Shown here in pieces: positions 6,746 to 15,791 of a stretch of 32,023 nt of DNA (its first letter is position 1; every line of letters starts with the position of its first letter). The DNA lies in NCBI RefSeq assembly GCF_002377905.1, contig NZ_DFQS01000012.1, positions 1 to 32,023 of the forward strand. Direction: 5' to 3'. The notes under the pieces are model-generated. The model was given only the letters and a program-made list of their open reading frames with translations, made no database searches and had not been told where the DNA came from. Both the position numbers and the translations under genes were made by a program. Source of the DNA: Psychrobacter sp. UBA3483. GTDB lineage: Bacteria; Pseudomonadota; Gammaproteobacteria; Pseudomonadales; Moraxellaceae.

Positions 6746-8692
6746 TTAGTCATTCTCTAAGAATGAACGCAGATGCTCAGAACGTGAAGGATGACGCAAT
6801 TTACGTAGTGCTTTTGCTTCGATCTGACGGATACGCTCACGCGTGACATCAAACTGCTTACCGACCTCTTCTAACGTGTGATCGGTTGGCATATCGATAC
6901 CAAAGCGCATTTTAAGCACGCGCGCTTCACGCTCAGTCAGATTGCTCAAGACATCGCGCGTGGCTTCTTGAAGGCCAGCCGCTGTCGCATCGTCAACTGG
7001 GCTTGAAATCGTACCATCTTCGATGAAATCGCCTAGGTGCGAGTCTTCATCATCACCGATTGGCGTTTCCATTGAGATAGGCTCTTTGGCAATTTTTAAC
7101 ACTTTACGGACTTTGACTTCATCCATCTCTAAACGTTCGCCCAATTCCTCAGGCGTCGGCTCGCGTCCCATTTCTTGTAGCAACTGACGAGAGACACGGT
7201 TTATTTTGTTAATGGTCTCAATCATATGCACAGGGATACGAATGGTGCGCGCTTGGTCAGCGATAGAGCGAGTGATTGCCTGACGAATCCACCAAGTGGC
7301 ATAGGTTGAGAACTTATAACCACGGCGGTATTCAAATTTATCCACCGCTTTCATCAGACCGATGTTACCTTCTTGGATTAAGTCCAAGAATTGTAGACCA
7401 CGGTTGGTATATTTTTTGGCGATAGAAATCACCAGACGTAGGTTGGCTTCAACCATCTCTTTTTTGGCGCGGCGTGCTTTAGCTTCACCGACAGCCATAC
7501 GACGAGCAACGTCTTTCATATCGTGGATTTTCATGTCGAGCTGCTGCTCGTAGTCACGAATGCGGCGCTGTAATAAAATCACGTCATCGGCGACTTTTTC
7601 TAACGTACCGGCAAACGCAGGCTTGCCTTTGATACGTTCAATCAGCCAATCAACGTTGGTTTCATTGCTTGGGAAAGTCTTACGGAACTCATCACGCGGC
7701 ATACGGCCACGGCGAATCACCAAACGCATGATTTGACGCTCATGCTTACGCACATCGTCATAGACATCATGCATAATCGCCATCACTTGGTCTGACAAGC
7801 GATTATTGAGCTTGAGCATCATAAAGCGCTCAGCAAGCAGGGCATAAGCTGCTTCAGCTTCTACGCTACCACGGCCATAATCTAGCAAGGCTTGCTTGGC
7901 TTTGATAAACAGGTTCTCAATTTCTTCTAAACGCAAACGGACTTCTTCTGGGTCGATACCGCCGGTTTCTTCTTCGGCTTCTTCTTCAACCTCTTCTTCG
8001 TCTTCATCATCATCGTCAAGTGCTAATTTGGCATTGGCTTTTGCTTTGATGACAGGCGGATTTTCTTTTTCTTCTTTGATACGTTCGCGCTCTTCTTTCG
8101 CCGCATCTTTGGCTTCTTGCGCGGCGATTTTATCTTCTTCGGTTTCAGGGTCTAAAAAGCCTGTGATAACGTCAGACAGTTTTTTCTCGCCGTCTTGTAC
8201 TTTTTCATACTCATCAAGGACAAACTGTACCGTACCCGGCCAGTAAGCCATGGCATGCTGCACATCACGAATACCTTCTTCGATACGCTTGGCGATGGCA
8301 ATCTCGCCTTCGCGGGTCAAAAGATCAACCGTACCCATCTCACGCATATACATACGCACAGGGTCAGTGGTGCGACCCGGCTCGGTCTCAACCGAGGCCA
8401 ATACTGCTGCGGCCTCATCGGCTGCCATATCATCATCGCTTGAATCATCGTTCATCAAGATGTCATCGGCATCGGGCGCAGATTCAAAAATTTTAATGCC
8501 AACGTCCGTTAGCATTTGCACGATATCTTCAATCTGATCACTTTCAGTAATAGAGTCGGGCAGTTGGTCATTCACCTCAGCATAGGTCAAATACCCTTGC
8601 TCTTTACCCATTTGGATTAAGGTGGCCAGTTGAGATGTGGACTTAGAAACTGACTTATCGTTCATAAATACTCGCTTGCTTGTATCGGACAT
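6746..8692 (-). CDS. rpoD: RNA polymerase primary sigma factor RpoD (sigma-70)
   Basis: The housekeeping sigma factor directs RNA polymerase to -10/-35 promoters. Region 1.1 is recognisable by GYLTYAEVNDQLP, region 1.2 by GRTTDPVRMYMREMGTVDLL. A long non-conserved insert follows, with an acidic run (DDDDEDEEEVEEEAEE, about residues 226-241) of the kind seen in other gammaproteobacteria. Regions 2.1-2.4 (about 415-490, with RGYKFSTYATWWIRQAI), region 3, and region 4.2 (VTRERIRQIEAKALRKLRHP) are intact. The length is 648 residues (E. coli 613). The ATG at 8692 has no clear ribosome-binding site; the second ATG nine codons on (MNDKSV) is an alternative. dnaG is the next gene upstream on the same strand, the usual synteny, but 593 bases separate them. 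Confidence 0.97.
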   Translation of the reverse strand: MSDTSKRVFMNDKSVSKSTSQLATLIQMGKEQGYLTYAEVNDQLPDSITESDQIEDIVQMLTDVGIKIFESAPDADDILMNDDSSDDDMAADEAAAVLASVETEPGRTTDPVRMYMREMGTVDLLTREGEIAIAKRIEEGIRDVQHAMAYWPGTVQFVLDEYEKVQDGEKKLSDVITGFLDPETEEDKIAAQEAKDAAKEERERIKEEKENPPVIKAKANAKLALDDDDEDEEEVEEEAEEETGGIDPEEVRLRLEEIENLFIKAKQALLDYGRGSVEAEAAYALLAERFMMLKLNNRLSDQVMAIMHDVYDDVRKHERQIMRLVIRRGRMPRDEFRKTFPSNETNVDWLIERIKGKPAFAGTLEKVADDVILLQRRIRDYEQQLDMKIHDMKDVARRMAVGEAKARRAKKEMVEANLRLVISIAKKYTNRGLQFLDLIQEGNIGLMKAVDKFEYRRGYKFSTYATWWIRQAITRSIADQARTIRIPVHMIETINKINRVSRQLLQEMGREPTPEELGERLEMDEVKVRKVLKIAKEPISMETPIGDDEDSHLGDFIEDGTISSPVDDATAAGLQEATRDVLSNLTEREARVLKMRFGIDMPTDHTLEEVGKQFDVTRERIRQIEAKALRKLRHPSRSEHLRSFLEND

Positions 8693-9285
8693 TTTTATAT
8701 TGTGACTCGCTAACGCTTACGGGGTGCGTTGATATAATCAATCGATTCATCAAAATATGGCGTAAAGGTTGTCAATAATAACAAAAATGAGTGGATATGA
8801 ATAAAGGCTCAAAATACTACAATTACCATACTAAAAAACTGCTAAAAATGGTTCCTGCATAAAATACGTCAAAACACGTTTACCTAAAAAATACCGTTAC
8901 TGAGACTTGCTTAAAATGGCGGTTTAAAACCTAAAGGTATTTAAAGTGAATAGTCTAAAAAACGTTTTAAAAGTTGTTCGCTAAAATTGAGTTTGCACCA
9001 AAAATGCTACTCAATAATATGGGCGTATTGTCATCTATTAAATCGGGCTAGTAATATACAGCGACACAGTTTAACACAGACCAGCCTCATCAAGCACAAG
9101 CTAGTGGATCTTGTGGGTATTTATTATCTGTATGGATGATTATTTCTTAGCCATTAAGTTTTTATCGTTTTTTAACCAGCGCTTGATTTGGCGCTCAATA
9201 TGCAACTGGGCATAATCATTAATAGTGGGGGCAACTGCTGCGGTTTTAAAGGGCTACCGATGATAAATAAAATTTTGCCTAGCTA
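8693..9285. other. 593-bp region between dnaG and rpoD
   Basis: There is no complete gene. On the minus strand just after dnaG, about 9132-9245, one frame reads NDYAQLHIERQIKRWLKND and ends in a stop after MAKK, but it lacks a start codon; it may be the tail of a decayed gene. A 6-bp inverted repeat CACAAG/CTTGTG occurs at 9095-9115. The AT-rich part near 8700-8800 presumably contains the rpoD promoter. Confidence 0.5.
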
Positions 9286-11475
9286 TTAAGATTTCACCGT
9301 CGCCATTTGTGCTGAGCGTTCCGCGTGCTGTTCGCGTAGCCAGTCGTTTAATAACTGTGATTGCTTACGGACAATTGCCAATTTTATGTTGTCTGGGTTT
9401 TTCACCAAGTCTTGAATTTTTTTCTTCATGTGGCGCTCAAGAAGTTGACTGACCAGCTCTTCGACCAAGCCATCTAAACTTAGGATATTACGAGCAGTAA
9501 GGGCTTTATAAAAGGCGCCCCAATCACCGCTAAGCGTTTCTTGCGTGCTCGGTTTGACATTCGATAAAATAAAGTGCGCCGCTGCATTGGCATCTTTTGG
9601 TAGATAATTAAGACAGCGCTTAATGGTGCTGACGATATCGAGCAAGGCATTATCTTGCAAATCTTCCCAGGCTAGCGGGCGCAGTATATCGGCCGAGGCT
9701 TTTTGTTTAATATGCGCTGGTAGCTGCAGCTCATGAATACCCGCTTGCTGCCAAATGGCTTCGATAGGGTCATCAATTAAGGTACGTGGCTGGAATAAAA
9801 AACACAGCTGCAGCTGCTGACTGATGGTCATCTCACCATCGAAATCTAGCAGTGCATCCCTTGCGTCTTTATTTTGATTGCGTCTGCCGCCAAGCTTTTG
9901 ATAAATATCATTGTTCAACAGATAGCGAAAGCTGCTGCCTTTAGGCAGGGCAGTGGTCAACGCCCGCACTTGTGACATCAGCTTGGCTTTGCCTTCGACC
10001 AGACTTAGATCATAACGCTCACTCAAATAAGCAAATATATATTGCGATAGCGGCATGGCATTGGCGATTTGCTCGCGCATCGCATCTGCGCCCTGACTTT
10101 TGATAAAAGTATCAGGGTCATGGTTATTTGGTAGCGTTAAAAACCGCAGCTCTTTATCATCGCCAAGTACAGGCAGCGCCACTTCAAGGGTACGCCAAGC
10201 GGCTTTTTGACCCGCACTATCCCCATCGAAACTCAAAGTTAGGGTAGGGTTTAATGTCAATAACCGCGATATTTGGCTCTCATTAATCGCTGTGCCCATC
10301 GACGCCACCGCACCATAAATTCCCGCTTGATACAGAGCAATGACATCCATATAGCCTTCGACCACTAACCATTTATCAGCACGCTGCTGGCGAGACTCAT
10401 AGTAGCCGTATAGGACATGCTGCTTATGGAAAACGGGCGAGTCAGAGGAGTTAATATATTTGGGTTTTACCTCGTCATCGAGCGCGCGACCACCAAAACC
10501 AATGGTGCGACCTTGGTTATCGCGAATTGGGAAAATTACTCTGTCACGCAGTAGGTCGTAATCGCGCCCAGATTCTGATTGGCGCACTAAACCTAGCGCT
10601 TTAAGTCCCTCGATATCTTGCGGGAATTGATGCTCAAGATGCTGCCAACCAAAGGGCGCATAGCCGAGACCAAATGTTTCAAAAATATCTTCAGTAATAC
10701 CACGCGATAAAAAGTAATGCTTGGCATGCGGATGAGTGGTGATATTATGCTGATAAAACTGCTGGATTTGCTCTAATAGCTCGTACAGATTGCCGTCTTT
10801 ATCAGAGACGCTAGTTTCATCATAAAGAGCAGTAGTATCAGCAGTAGCACCATCACTGGTCAACCATGCAGGCGGATAACTATTATCGTCTTGATCGTGA
10901 GCACCTTGATAATGAACTTCGTAATCATCGTCTGTATAAGGAATCGAATCATACGCCTCTAATGGCGGATAACTTTCATAATTATTGTTATAAGTTGGCG
11001 GCTGCATGTCAGCAGCTAGCATGTTTATGGATGACTTATTATCATCTGCTGTCTGGTTATTAGGCGTTTGCTGCTGCGTTTCTGCTGCCGATATTGCTGG
11101 CTGACTAGCGGGTTTTGGCTTGGTTTGCGGCTTAGCTTTTGGTTTAACGGGCGCGCGCTGATAGCTGACGTTTTGCTGCTCGTCTTTTGGGACTTCAATG
11201 CCCGTTTGTTTGGACAGCTCATTAACCGCTTCGATAAAGGTTAAGTTTTCATAATCACGTAAAAAACTGATGGCATTACCACCAACGCTGCAGCCAAAGC
11301 AGTGATAGATGTTTTTTTGTGGATTGACATAAAAAGACGGCGATTTTTCGCCATGAAACGGGCAGCAGCCTTTGTACTCACTACCCGCACGTTTGAGCGT
11401 GGTATGACGCCCAATGATACTGATTAAGTCAGCTTGGCTATTTAATTGTTCGAGAATATGGTTAGGAATGCTCAT
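9286..11475 (-). CDS. dnaG: DNA primase
   Basis: Primase makes the RNA primers for replication at the fork. The N-terminal CHC2 zinc finger has C38, H41, C59 and C62. The catalytic core follows, with the toprim residues E373 (VVEGYMDV), D417 and D419 (SFDGDSAG) and the DPDTF motif. The C-terminal third is the DnaB-interacting domain. At 729 residues it is about 150 longer than E. coli DnaG (581). Most of the excess is a low-complexity linker, residues about 103-229, rich in Pro, Lys, Gln, Asn, Asp and Tyr, between zinc finger and polymerase domain. It lies in frame without disruption. The gene is between bamD and rpoD; rpsU, its usual partner, is absent. The ATG has no good ribosome-binding site, but the N-terminal sequence aligns with the family. 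Confidence 0.97.
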   Translation of the reverse strand: MSIPNHILEQLNSQADLISIIGRHTTLKRAGSEYKGCCPFHGEKSPSFYVNPQKNIYHCFGCSVGGNAISFLRDYENLTFIEAVNELSKQTGIEVPKDEQQNVSYQRAPVKPKAKPQTKPKPASQPAISAAETQQQTPNNQTADDNKSSINMLAADMQPPTYNNNYESYPPLEAYDSIPYTDDDYEVHYQGAHDQDDNSYPPAWLTSDGATADTTALYDETSVSDKDGNLYELLEQIQQFYQHNITTHPHAKHYFLSRGITEDIFETFGLGYAPFGWQHLEHQFPQDIEGLKALGLVRQSESGRDYDLLRDRVIFPIRDNQGRTIGFGGRALDDEVKPKYINSSDSPVFHKQHVLYGYYESRQQRADKWLVVEGYMDVIALYQAGIYGAVASMGTAINESQISRLLTLNPTLTLSFDGDSAGQKAAWRTLEVALPVLGDDKELRFLTLPNNHDPDTFIKSQGADAMREQIANAMPLSQYIFAYLSERYDLSLVEGKAKLMSQVRALTTALPKGSSFRYLLNNDIYQKLGGRRNQNKDARDALLDFDGEMTISQQLQLCFLFQPRTLIDDPIEAIWQQAGIHELQLPAHIKQKASADILRPLAWEDLQDNALLDIVSTIKRCLNYLPKDANAAAHFILSNVKPSTQETLSGDWGAFYKALTARNILSLDGLVEELVSQLLERHMKKKIQDLVKNPDNIKLAIVRKQSQLLNDWLREQHAERSAQMATVKS

Positions 11476-11571
11476 ACAAAAAACAGTTTACCATAGGTCA
11501 ATTATATTAAGCATCGACAATCAGCTAGGAAAAAACTGACAGTAGATAAAAATTATAAGAAGTAAAAACAG

Positions 11572-11606
11572 AAAAATAAGGCCAACAGAACGTTGACCTT
11601 ATTTTT
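11572..11606. terminator. Terminator between bamD and dnaG
   Basis: AAGG-c-CAAC pairs with GTTG-a-CCTT (11578-11600), with one internal mismatch, flanked by A-rich and T-rich runs. It follows the bamD stop by about 45 bases on the minus strand, so dnaG likely has its own promoter in the 95 bases beyond. Confidence 0.7.
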
Positions 11607-11651
11607 GATGATAGGTACTAAGCGTCTAAAATAGACGCGAGTAGTATCAAC

Positions 11652-12815
11652 TTATTCAGCAGGTAATGTGGTACGGCGTACAGGGTTCATGTTTTGTGGA
11701 TCGACATCGGCTTCTCTAGCAGTATCACCAGTGCTCGATTGGCTCGTCACGCGCTCAGTCGATGCTTCAGGCAAACCTAAACCTACATTGATACCGCTAT
11801 TGGCACGCTTAGGAGACATATTTAGCGGTGCGTTAGCATTCGCTGCCGCCGCATTATCACTTGGCAATCTTAATTGATTGGCATTGCGAATCACTTGGGT
11901 TTTGGTAGCACCGCTGTAGTTGCCTGTTGCAACCGAGGTATCTTTATTAAAACGGTTTAATTGCCCAAAGGTGAGTTTATTAAATAGAGTACGCTCACGT
12001 TTGGTGTTGAGTTTGACGCGACCATCAGCGCTGAGCATGTTTGGATAGTTGATTTGCAATAGCGTTTTATACTCGTTTGCTAAGTCATTAAGACCGAGCT
12101 TTTCATGGCTATAAGCCAATACGGCGAGGGCATCAGGCACAGATTCACTTAATGGATAATATTGGAATACCCATTTAGCACGGTTTACCGCAGCGACATA
12201 GGCTTCGCGTTCGACATACCAGTTGGCTGCACTCATCTCGCTTTCGGCAAACTGATTATAGATAAAGGTCATACGCTGAGCGGCGTCAGGTGCGTACGGG
12301 CTGTTGGGATATTTATTAATAAGCTCTTGGAAGTTGGCAAAGGCAATACGCAAATACGCAGTATCACGCTCAGCTTGATTGAGCTTAAACAGTTTTAAAC
12401 CTTCAGACGAGCCTTGCATATTGGCCACGCCGCGCACGTAGTAAGCATAGCTGACTTGCGGATTAGAAGGATATAGGCTGATAAATTGCTCCGCACTGGC
12501 AGCCGCCGCCTCGAACTTTCCACTTTCGTATTGGGCGTACATCACATCAAGCAAGGCTTGTTCGGCATATTGCCCCGTTGGATAAAAAGTGCGCAGATTG
12601 TTCAAATCTTCGATAGCTTGCGTATAGCGACCTTTATCAATCTGAGCGATGGCGTCGTTATAATAACCTTGCTCAGACTTCTCAGCAGTGGCAACCGCAT
12701 CCACGTCTTTACCGCCGGTTAGGTTTTTAAACGTTTGACAACCCACCAAGTTGACGCTTAACGCCAGTAGGGTGATTGAGGACAGTTTGATAAACGTATT
12801 GCCAACAGCTTGCAT
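11652..12815 (-). CDS. bamD: Outer membrane assembly lipoprotein BamD (ComL)
   Basis: BamD is the essential lipoprotein of the BAM complex, which inserts beta-barrel proteins into the outer membrane. A signal peptide ends in the lipobox LVGC with C26 as the lipidated residue. Tetratricopeptide repeats follow, with YNDAIAQIDKGRYTQAIEDL and the typical FYPTGQYAEQALLDVMYAQY, YPSNPQVSYAYYVRG and YPNSPYAPDAAQRM signatures. From ATG 12815 the protein has 387 residues against about 245 in E. coli; the last 110 residues, after the TPR part, are Asn-, Ala- and Ser-rich and look disordered. The start is chosen by GGAG seven bases upstream; the open frame extends to 12833. A perfect TATAAT lies at 12866-12871. 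Confidence 0.94.
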   Translation of the reverse strand: MQAVGNTFIKLSSITLLALSVNLVGCQTFKNLTGGKDVDAVATAEKSEQGYYNDAIAQIDKGRYTQAIEDLNNLRTFYPTGQYAEQALLDVMYAQYESGKFEAAAASAEQFISLYPSNPQVSYAYYVRGVANMQGSSEGLKLFKLNQAERDTAYLRIAFANFQELINKYPNSPYAPDAAQRMTFIYNQFAESEMSAANWYVEREAYVAAVNRAKWVFQYYPLSESVPDALAVLAYSHEKLGLNDLANEYKTLLQINYPNMLSADGRVKLNTKRERTLFNKLTFGQLNRFNKDTSVATGNYSGATKTQVIRNANQLRLPSDNAAAANANAPLNMSPKRANSGINVGLGLPEASTERVTSQSSTGDTAREADVDPQNMNPVRRTTLPAE

Positions 12816-13496
12816 ACTTCTTCTCCGACACAAGACGCGTAATAGCAGCGACGCTATTAGGCTAAATTATAAAAGGGTAATAAGGGTAATAATAAAAAAC
12901 GATGCTGGCGGCATCCATCAACGGTTTGCTACTAAGTAAGCGCTAGCAATAAACACACTCATTATTAACATCGTTTTTATCGAATGCCGTTTTGCTCATA
13001 TTAATAGAATAAATTATTTTAAAAGTTCTTATTTTAAAAAATCAGTGCCATAGCATACAGCAAAACAACGCTTACTTTATAGAATAACGCCTGCTTCGTC
13101 TATTTTTTCGTTATCTATTTTGTAGTTAAAGGGCTAATGCTTTATGTATGTTGGCTTCGGTTTGTAGTTTAGCATGAGCCGTCGTCACGAGCGATATTGA
13201 ATATGGCTGACAAGGACAAATATACAGTAAATTACAGCCATGTCATATTTTAGAGAGCTAATCTACGAAACCATGCCATCGGCTGGCGGCTTAATTTTTA
13301 TCACTTTTCATAGATTTTTAACACGACTCACCACCTTTGAAAAGAGGGTAACGATAAAATCGCAGATAACACGCAGCTTCTGTAGGGCTTAGGCGCTTGG
13401 CATGTTACACTATGACTATATGACTGCTGCTTTTTTCGACCGTCCTTATTTTTGCCGGTCTGTGAGCGCCAGTCCACTTTCTTATCTTATTTCCTT
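12816..13496. other. Divergent intergenic region bamD/rluD
   Basis: There is no convincing gene. The bamD-proximal part has several inverted repeats: AAAAACGATG/CATCGTTTTT (12895-12904, 12969-12978) enclosing GATGC/GCATC (12901-12915) and TTGCTA/TAGCAA (12926-12949). AAGTAAGCG recurs inverted near 13070. A 7-bp inverted repeat ATGGCTG/CAGCCAT is at 13203-13241. Nearer rluD, TTGGCA (13397-13402) could be a -35 element. Confidence 0.6.
12866..12871 (-). promoter_or_regulatory. Candidate -10 element of bamD
   Basis: TATAAT on the minus strand, 50 bases before the bamD ATG. No good -35 hexamer is visible at 16-18 bases, so this is a single-element match. Confidence 0.4.
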
Positions 13497-14759
13497 ATGA
13501 AGTCAGCTTATAAAGCTGTAAGTGACTTTGCCCTATATCAATCCGCTATGAATAATGATGCTATGACGACCAATTTCCCTAAAAAACAACCGTTAGATAC
13601 CGATATGTCAGCACAAGAGTTACCAATGCCAAATGAATTATTAAATGACCATCAGCTCGCGCTTGATGAGCAAACGCCGGATATGTCCAATGATGAGTTT
13701 GATGAATTGGTCGATGACGATATTGTCGACGATGAAGATGAATACGAAGACGAAGACAGTGAGGATTTAGTCGTAGTTGCTGGGCAAGCGGTTCCGGTCG
13801 TTATTGATGTCACGCATACCGTCATAGAAGACGAAGCGGGCTTACGTATTGATAAACTGGCATCAAAAGTATTTGCCGATTTCTCGCGTGCCCAGCTACA
13901 AGGCTGGATTACTGATGGCAGCTTACTTTATAACGGGACGGTACAAAAACCGAAAATCCGTGTCAAAGCAGGTGATGTCTTGCATTTATCGACGACACTG
14001 CAGCAGCATAGCGAAGATCAGCCAGAAAATATCGATATCGAAGTCGTCTATGAAGATGATGATGTCTTAGTGATTAATAAACCTGTCGGTATGGTTGTCC
14101 ATCCGGGCGCTGGCAATCAGACCGGTACCTTGGTCAATGCGCTTCTCTATCATTATCCGCAGCAGCACCATCTGCCGCGTGCCGGACTGGTACATCGTAT
14201 TGATAAAGACACCTCGGGACTGCTGTTAATTGGTAAAACCAAACCCGCGCAAATGGCTTTGATGGAACAATTAAAAGACAAATCTGTCTATCGTCATTAC
14301 CAATGTGTGGTCGCAGGGGATGCGGCAAGTTTACTGCGTCATCGCCGTATTGATGCGCCGATTGGTCGCCATCGCAATCAGCGTACCAAAATGACGGTGA
14401 TGACGGCAGGGCGTGAAGCGGTGACGCATTTATTGAATGTAACGCCGCTGAACGATAACTACTGCTTATTAGATGTCGGTCTTGAAACGGGGCGCACCCA
14501 CCAGATTCGTGTGCATCTAAGCCATATTACCTATCCGATAGTCGGTGATCGCGTCTACGGTGGTCGTCGTCAATTGCGAGCGGGCTTGACAGAAGCCCAG
14601 CGTCAAGCGATTAATAGTTTCCCGCGTCAAGCTCTCCACGCTTATACTTTAGGTTTCGTGCATCCAACGACTGGCGAAGATATTGAAGTCACCACGCCAA
14701 TTCCTGAAGACATGCAGCAATTGATGGCGGTGTTAAGCGATGGCTATGATGAGGAATAA
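13497..14759 (+). CDS. rluD: 23S rRNA pseudouridine synthase RluD family
   Basis: RluD modifies uridines in helix 69 of 23S rRNA and supports ribosome assembly. An S4 RNA-binding domain (LRIDKLASKVFADFSRAQLQ) precedes the catalytic domain with the signature HRIDKDTSG, whose Asp (D236 from this start) is the nucleophile; GRTHQIRVH follows. From ATG 13497 the protein has 420 residues against 326 in E. coli. The excess is at the N-terminus and includes a run of Asp and Glu (about residues 63-90). The start is uncertain: none of the ATGs at 13497, 13548 or 13563 has a visible ribosome-binding site. The product could also act as a close RluA/RluC relative, but the context next to pgeF and bamD is typical of rluD. 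Confidence 0.93.
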   Translation: MKSAYKAVSDFALYQSAMNNDAMTTNFPKKQPLDTDMSAQELPMPNELLNDHQLALDEQTPDMSNDEFDELVDDDIVDDEDEYEDEDSEDLVVVAGQAVPVVIDVTHTVIEDEAGLRIDKLASKVFADFSRAQLQGWITDGSLLYNGTVQKPKIRVKAGDVLHLSTTLQQHSEDQPENIDIEVVYEDDDVLVINKPVGMVVHPGAGNQTGTLVNALLYHYPQQHHLPRAGLVHRIDKDTSGLLLIGKTKPAQMALMEQLKDKSVYRHYQCVVAGDAASLLRHRRIDAPIGRHRNQRTKMTVMTAGREAVTHLLNVTPLNDNYCLLDVGLETGRTHQIRVHLSHITYPIVGDRVYGGRRQLRAGLTEAQRQAINSFPRQALHAYTLGFVHPTTGEDIEVTTPIPEDMQQLMAVLSDGYDEE

Positions 14760-14861
14760 TGATTAATAAACAATGCTCATTACTGGTATTTGTTTAAAAA
14801 TATGAATTGGCAGTCATGCTCTGATTGTAATGGTAAAAATAATAAAAATGGTAAACCGACC

Positions 14862-15725
14862 ATGCCTAACATAACAAACAATTTGCCTGTCACCTTAGTT
14901 GCTCAGCTTAATGAGGTGACGGTTTTTCAAACGGCAGCTTTTAATCGCGATAATAGTGAAGCGGCTAACGAGGTAGATAAGCAGGCAAATTACGGTGCGT
15001 TAAATTTGGGCTTGCATGTCAATGACAATGCTAAAAAAGTCTTAAACAATCGCATGGATTTGCTGAGCGCTATCAATGAGCAATTAGCGTCAGGGCAGCG
15101 TGCACCTATTAATAGCTTGCACTGGGTCAATCAAGTTCATGGTCAGCAGGTTTATGATGTCGATGCGACGGCGCTACCTATATGCCCGCTAGATGCCGAT
15201 GCCATGTTCAGTCAACAACAGGGCTTAGGTCTTGCGATTATGACTGCCGATTGTGTACCGATTGTTTTATACCAGCCAGCAACGGGGCAGATAGCTGCTA
15301 TCCATGCAGGCTGGCAAGGGCTGGCGTGCGGTGTTATAAAGGTAACCGCTGAGCGCTTTGATACTGATAAACCAATCATGGCATGGATTGGCGTCTGTAT
15401 CAGCCAAGAAAATTATGAAGTTGGCAGCCAAGTACGAGATAAGCTGCTGGCAGGTTGTATGGAGAACCAAACGTTGAAAGTAGAGCATCTCGAGAGCTTT
15501 GAACAGCGTTACGTCTTAACTTCTACAGCGGATAAAATTAAGCTGGATTTGCCAAAGCTTGCCGCTGACCAATTAAATACGGCAGGTGTTATCGTTAGCA
15601 ACGAGTCCGAAATACCTTGCAGCTATGCTGACCCGCATTATTATTCTTATCGGCGTCAAACCCATCAAAGGCAGCCTGCGACAGGACGGATGGCATTGAT
15701 TATTACTCGCAGCACTTTTGGATAG
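14862..15725 (+). CDS. pgeF: Polyphenol oxidase/purine nucleoside phosphorylase family protein (YfiH)
   Basis: The YfiH/PgeF family includes copper- or zinc-binding proteins reported to remove wrongly incorporated L-Ser from peptidoglycan precursors, with laccase or adenosine-processing activity in some members. The metal ligands are present: H93 (NQVHGQ), C131 (TADCVPI) and H148 (IHAGWQG). The ending YYSYRRQTHQRQPATGRMAL is also typical. It follows rluD on the same strand, the common rluD-yfiH pairing. From ATG 14862 the protein has 287 residues; an open frame reaches to 14790 with another ATG at 14802, but those extra residues look non-conserved. No clear ribosome-binding site decides between them. 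Confidence 0.9.
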   Translation: MPNITNNLPVTLVAQLNEVTVFQTAAFNRDNSEAANEVDKQANYGALNLGLHVNDNAKKVLNNRMDLLSAINEQLASGQRAPINSLHWVNQVHGQQVYDVDATALPICPLDADAMFSQQQGLGLAIMTADCVPIVLYQPATGQIAAIHAGWQGLACGVIKVTAERFDTDKPIMAWIGVCISQENYEVGSQVRDKLLAGCMENQTLKVEHLESFEQRYVLTSTADKIKLDLPKLAADQLNTAGVIVSNESEIPCSYADPHYYSYRRQTHQRQPATGRMALIITRSTFG

Positions 15726-15791
15726 TTCGTTTGATTCACCTCTTTATCTTCTATTTTTATTTCATTTTTAATTGTCATTATTAGAGTTCGT

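Noticed and set aside
7896..8246. Ser-rich reading frame of 116 codons opposite rpoD
   Set aside because: It is the antisense of the acidic Asp/Glu run of RpoD, which always produces long Ser-rich shadow frames.
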